Part shown: positions 18,011-20,000 of the stretch, piece after piece
How the letters are laid out: each line of letters opens with the position of its first letter
Position numbering within the stretch: position 1 is the stretch's first letter
Source of the DNA: Chara braunii
Taxonomy: Eukaryota; Streptophyta; Charophyceae; Charales; Characeae
Direction: 5' to 3'
Assembly (NCBI GenBank): GCA_003427395.1
Contig: BFEA01000041.1
Location: forward strand, 2,138,827-2,158,826
Length of the DNA: 20,000 bases
Program-made: the position numbers and the translations under genes
The notes under the pieces: generated by a model
The model's input: only the letters and a program-made list of their open reading frames with translations
What the model was told of the DNA's origin: nothing
The model's database searches: none

Positions 18011-18080
18011 CCATCTGGATTCGAACTCAGGTCTGCATTTTGGCAGTTTATGGGTGTACCAACCGAGCTAGGCCCGATGG
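18011..18080 (-). repeat. tRNA-derived sequence (tRNA pseudogene or SINE head)
   Basis: On the minus strand an A-box-like TAGCTCGGTTGG (18059-18070) and a B-box-like GAGTTCGAATCC (18017-18028) are 30 nt apart, as in RNA polymerase III internal promoters. The ends CCATC and GATGG pair as a 5-bp acceptor-like stem, and CTGC/GCAG could form a short anticodon-like stem. The D and T stems do not pair properly, so this is not a functional tRNA. A SINE would continue downstream on the minus strand (lower coordinates) with an unrelated body. The stretch down to about 17915 ends in an A/T-rich segment, but no tail or target-site duplication could be fixed. Confidence 0.6.
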
Positions 18081-18313
18081 TGAAAGCCTGGGACCCATAT
18101 TACCCATAGACATAATTTATGTTCTTTTTTTGTTCTCCTGTCGGTCTTTTCACTGAAAGCACATGGTTGGTATTGAGGCGGCGAAAAAAAAAAAGAGGTG
18201 AAAAAAAAAGGCCATTCTTGTTCCAGTCCGAGTATGCAAGATCATTTGAGGGTGAAATGCGACCCGGCGACCCGTACTGAAGTTATGTGACGGTCTTGTT
18301 CTTTCCTTTCCAG

Positions 18314-18371
18314 GAGGGTCTCCTTCGACCGTGCGTCTTTCTCATGGCAGACGAGCAGTGCGTGATTGGCG
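18314..18371 (+). CDS. Aspartic protease exon (CVFLM strand and VIG)
   Basis: The acceptor is TCTTTCCTTTCCAG and the donor GGCG|GTGAGT. The exon is 58 nt, phase 0 to phase 1, reading EGLLRPCVFLMADEQCVIG. It follows in phase from the 13665-13779 exon: YTLRWKPE joined to EGLLRPCVFLM. In plant A1 proteases the Y-L segment is followed by C-(L/I/F)-x-F and then an acidic turn and (I/V)-(L/I)-G, as here. The following exon at 19431 supplies the V-S-V-M-R-N-Y helix and strand. A diverged copy of this exon lies at 18560-18631. Confidence 0.7.
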
Positions 18372-18559
18372 GTGAGTAAATTGCGCAAGAAAACCTGAGG
18401 GTTTGATGAACTTTGATCTCTGTTCCGTTGCTTTGAAGTTTAAACTTTGAACTACTTTTACTTTGAACTAAGTGATTGTGGAGTCGCTGTTTCTCTGTCC
18501 CACCCTTCTCGTAAGTAATCTTTTAGCGTGACTGATTATGGAACCTGTCGTTATTTCAG

Positions 18560-18631
18560 TGAGATTGAGAGATTACATGCGCAGATCACCGCGTGTCTTT
18601 CTCACACCAGATGAGTGGTGGCAGATTGGTG
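18560..18631 (+). CDS. Duplicated protease exon, symmetric phase 1-1 (candidate)
   Basis: The acceptor is GTTATTTCAG and the donor GGTG|GTGAGC. It is 72 nt and could be included or skipped without a frame change. It reads VRLRDYMRRSPRVFLTPDEW, then WQIG. Its 3' half matches the 18314 exon: RVFLTPDEWWQIG against CVFLMADEQCVIG, and the two share GTCTTTCTC and ATTGG(C/T)G|GTGAG at the DNA level. Its 5' start (CAG|TGAG) resembles the start of the 19431 exon. Intron sequence after each copy is also related. If included it would place a second VFL-IG segment before the C-terminal helix, disturbing the fold, so skipping, alternative use or a dead copy is more likely than constitutive use. Confidence 0.4.
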
Positions 18632-18643
18632 GTGAGCTTTCTT

Positions 18644-18737
18644 TCTTTTTTATTTATTATTTTTTTTAAATTATTTTTATTATTATTATTATTATTTTTA
18701 TTTTTTTTTATTGTTTTATTTTTTTTTATTTTCTCAA
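18644..18737. repeat. T-rich low-complexity tract
   Basis: Nearly pure T with scattered A, including (ATT)n. It starts a few bases after the donor of the 18560 exon candidate and explains the Phe/Leu-rich ORF of 69 codons across it. Confidence 0.9.
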
Positions 18738-19059
18738 GGGTTAAAATCTATGTTCCGCTGGTTCCAAACTACTGTTCGTTTGTTCTCTGGGACATCCGTT
18801 AAAACTGTAATGGTACACAGAAGATTAACATGGCCCCTGCGTGGGGATGAGATGCATAAAGCAATAAATGGTCCTAAGGAGAAAGAAAAGGCACTATTTG
18901 TTTGAGCCAATTGTGGAAGTGCTGTGTCTCTATCCCGCCCTTCGGATTCTTTTTATTTGAAAATGAATTATTGTCAAACTCCTGTTCATCGCAGCAAATA
19001 TGGGAAACCACGCGCTCGGATCTGAACTTCTGTGGTGGCAAATCTGATTTATCATCAAT

Positions 19060-19276
19060 TGAGAGAGAGAGAGAGAGAGAGACGTAACTGTTTGTTTATG
19101 AGAGAGAGAGAGAGGCGTAACTGTTTGTTTATGAGAGAGAGAGAGACATAACTGTTTGTTTATGAGAGAGAGAGAGAGACGCAACTGTTTGTTTANGGCG
19201 TAACTGTTTGTTTATGAGAGAGAGAGAGACATAACTGTTTGTTTATGAGAGAGAGAGAGAGACGCAACTGTTTGTT

Positions 19277-19324
<48 letters not shown>

Positions 19325-19345
19325 TAACTGTTTGTTTATGTGTTG
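19060..19345. repeat. Composite minisatellite of (GA)n plus AACTGTTTGTTTA, eight copies
   Basis: The 13-bp core AACTGTTTGTTTA occurs eight times, usually separated by (GA)n of varying length and a G(A/G)C(G/A)(T/C/A) linker. The pair 'CATAACTG... then CGCAACTG...' appears twice in the same order, which points to a higher-order duplication. An N at 19196 follows the fourth copy. It sits in the last intron, ending about 85 bp before the terminal exon. Confidence 0.95.
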
Positions 19346-19430
19346 TCATAATTGGATTGACACTAGGTGGCCAGAACTTGTTATCTTGACGTGACAGTTG
19401 CTTGTCCTTATGCATTGATCATTTTTGCAG

Positions 19431-19582
19431 TGAGCGTAATGCGAAACTATCTGGTTATTTATGACATGGAGAATTCGGCTGCTGGTGGCCTTGGACGGCT
19501 CGGTTGGAAAAGATCGTACTGTGAGACAGGTCGAGGGACTATTGTGAATTCTCCAGAAGTTCAGTCAGACTCTTGCCATTAA
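19431..19582 (+). CDS. Aspartic protease terminal exon
   Basis: The acceptor is GATCATTTTTGCAG. The exon enters in phase 1 and ends at TAA 19580-19582. It reads VSVMRNYLVIYDMENSAAGG and then LGRLGWKRSYCETG. This is the hallmark end of A1 proteases, G-x-x-(F/L/V)-(M/L)-R-x-Y-x-V-x-(F/Y)-D-x-x-N...(I/L)-G-(W/F)-x-x-x-x-C. About seven residues (AAGGLGR) stand between the usual N-S and the (L/I)-G-W, more than in typical members. An 18-residue tail after the Cys lacks an obvious membrane or GPI signal. The exon joins directly to 18314-18371 to give CVIG-VSVMRNY. Confidence 0.75.
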
Positions 19583-19632
19583 GATTAGGTATGCACGGCC
19601 AGAAACTCTTTCCGTCAATGGTGTATATTCAC

Positions 19633-19658
19633 AATAAACTTGAATAAAATTGAATAAA
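19633..19658 (+). terminator. Three AATAAA polyadenylation signals
   Basis: AATAAA occurs at 19633-19638, 19643-19648 and 19653-19658, 50-76 nt after the stop codon. A T-rich tract follows at 19662-19681. This fits a eukaryotic poly(A) region and supports 19431-19582 as the terminal exon on the plus strand. The spacing of 10 bp suggests a small tandem repeat (TTGAATAAAA). Confidence 0.65.
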
Positions 19659-19689
19659 CCGTTTTTTTTTACTCCTTTTTTTAATCTGT

Positions 19690-20000
19690 GGGTTTAATTT
19701 TGGTCAGCTACATCCTGGGCTAGTTGTAGTTTCAGTCGGAAGCATTGCAAAAGCCCTGGCGTGAACTCGTAGTCGCACTAGGAACTATCTTAAATGTGTC
19801 TGACCGCAATTACGGCCGGCCGTCGATGCATCTGACTGCTATCGTGTCTAGATTCTAGACCTCAGTCTGAAATGTCCTAGTGTGAGTATGCATTGAGTGT
19901 TCTCTGTGTGTTGGACATTATACTTACTATTCAACACCACATGAATTATCCCGGCGAACAGATTGGAGTACCGTCTCATAAATTAAAAACAAAAAACAAA
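19690..20000. other. Downstream intergenic sequence, no gene recognised
   Basis: Nothing is recognised after the poly(A) region. There is an A-rich run (AAAAACAAAAAACAAA) at the window end. Confidence 0.5.

Larger units (their letters stand above)
18475..18960 (+). repeat. Diverged intronic duplicate accompanying the exon duplication
   Basis: ATTGTGGAGTCGCTGTTTCT with CTGTCCCACCCTTCTC (18475-18510) recurs as ATTGTGGAAGTGCTGTGTCT with CTATCCCGCCCTTCGG (18910-18945). One copy follows each version of the exon. The exon copies are about 260 bp apart and the intron copies about 435 bp apart; the excess is largely a T-rich insertion at 18644-18737. Confidence 0.75.

Noticed and set aside
18011-18080. 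Functional tRNA gene
   Set aside because: The D and T stems do not pair and the anticodon loop is not of standard length, although the A and B boxes are good.

Overview
This is eukaryotic nuclear DNA. It has GT-AG introns, long repeat-filled gaps, AATAAA polyadenylation signals, many microsatellites and degenerate LTR retrotransposons. No operon, Shine-Dalgarno-type gene start or CRISPR array is visible. The gag proteins of both retroelements resemble, from memory, those that are abundant in the charophyte alga Chara braunii. A Chara-like streptophyte alga is my best guess, but no search was run.

The host gene appears to be one plus-strand gene for a pepsin-like (family A1) aspartic protease spread over about 18.6 kb. 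Only the C-terminal half is in the window; the catalytic Asp motifs must lie upstream. Exons were inferred from splice signals, compatible phases and family-like sequence: 966-1027, 1072-1384 (or 1288-1384), 1522-1604, 13665-13779, 18314-18371 and 19431-19582 (stop at 19580-19582). Three AATAAA signals follow at 19633-19658. A phase 1-1 exon candidate at 18560-18631 looks like a duplicated copy of the 18314-18371 exon. A further phase 0-0 candidate lies at 13974-14036.

The 12-kb intron 1605-13664 holds two broken retroelements. Element 1 (plus strand) has a 1289-bp LTR (2194-3482) bounded by a perfect 10-bp inverted repeat, a degraded primer-binding site, an AT-rich leader, a gag reading frame broken by in-frame stops, and a retropepsin region. 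It ends just before the reverse transcriptase, where it meets element 2 (minus strand), a frameshifted gag-like remnant. The rest of the intron is tandem repeats and microsatellites. No RT, RNase H or integrase was found.

The 4.5-kb intron 13780-18313 holds a C-rich two-copy repeat of about 390 bp whose copies share a proline-rich reading frame, a kilobase of GAT-rich satellite, a 55-bp tandem duplication, an unrecognised 87-codon ORF and a tRNA-derived sequence on the minus strand. The last intron carries T-rich DNA and a composite (GA)n minisatellite.

The retroelement genes are broken and the host gene is incomplete at its 5' end. The most notable observations are the local exon duplication, the cluster of perfect hairpins at the start of the LTR, and the mostly synonymous divergence between the two proline-rich copies.
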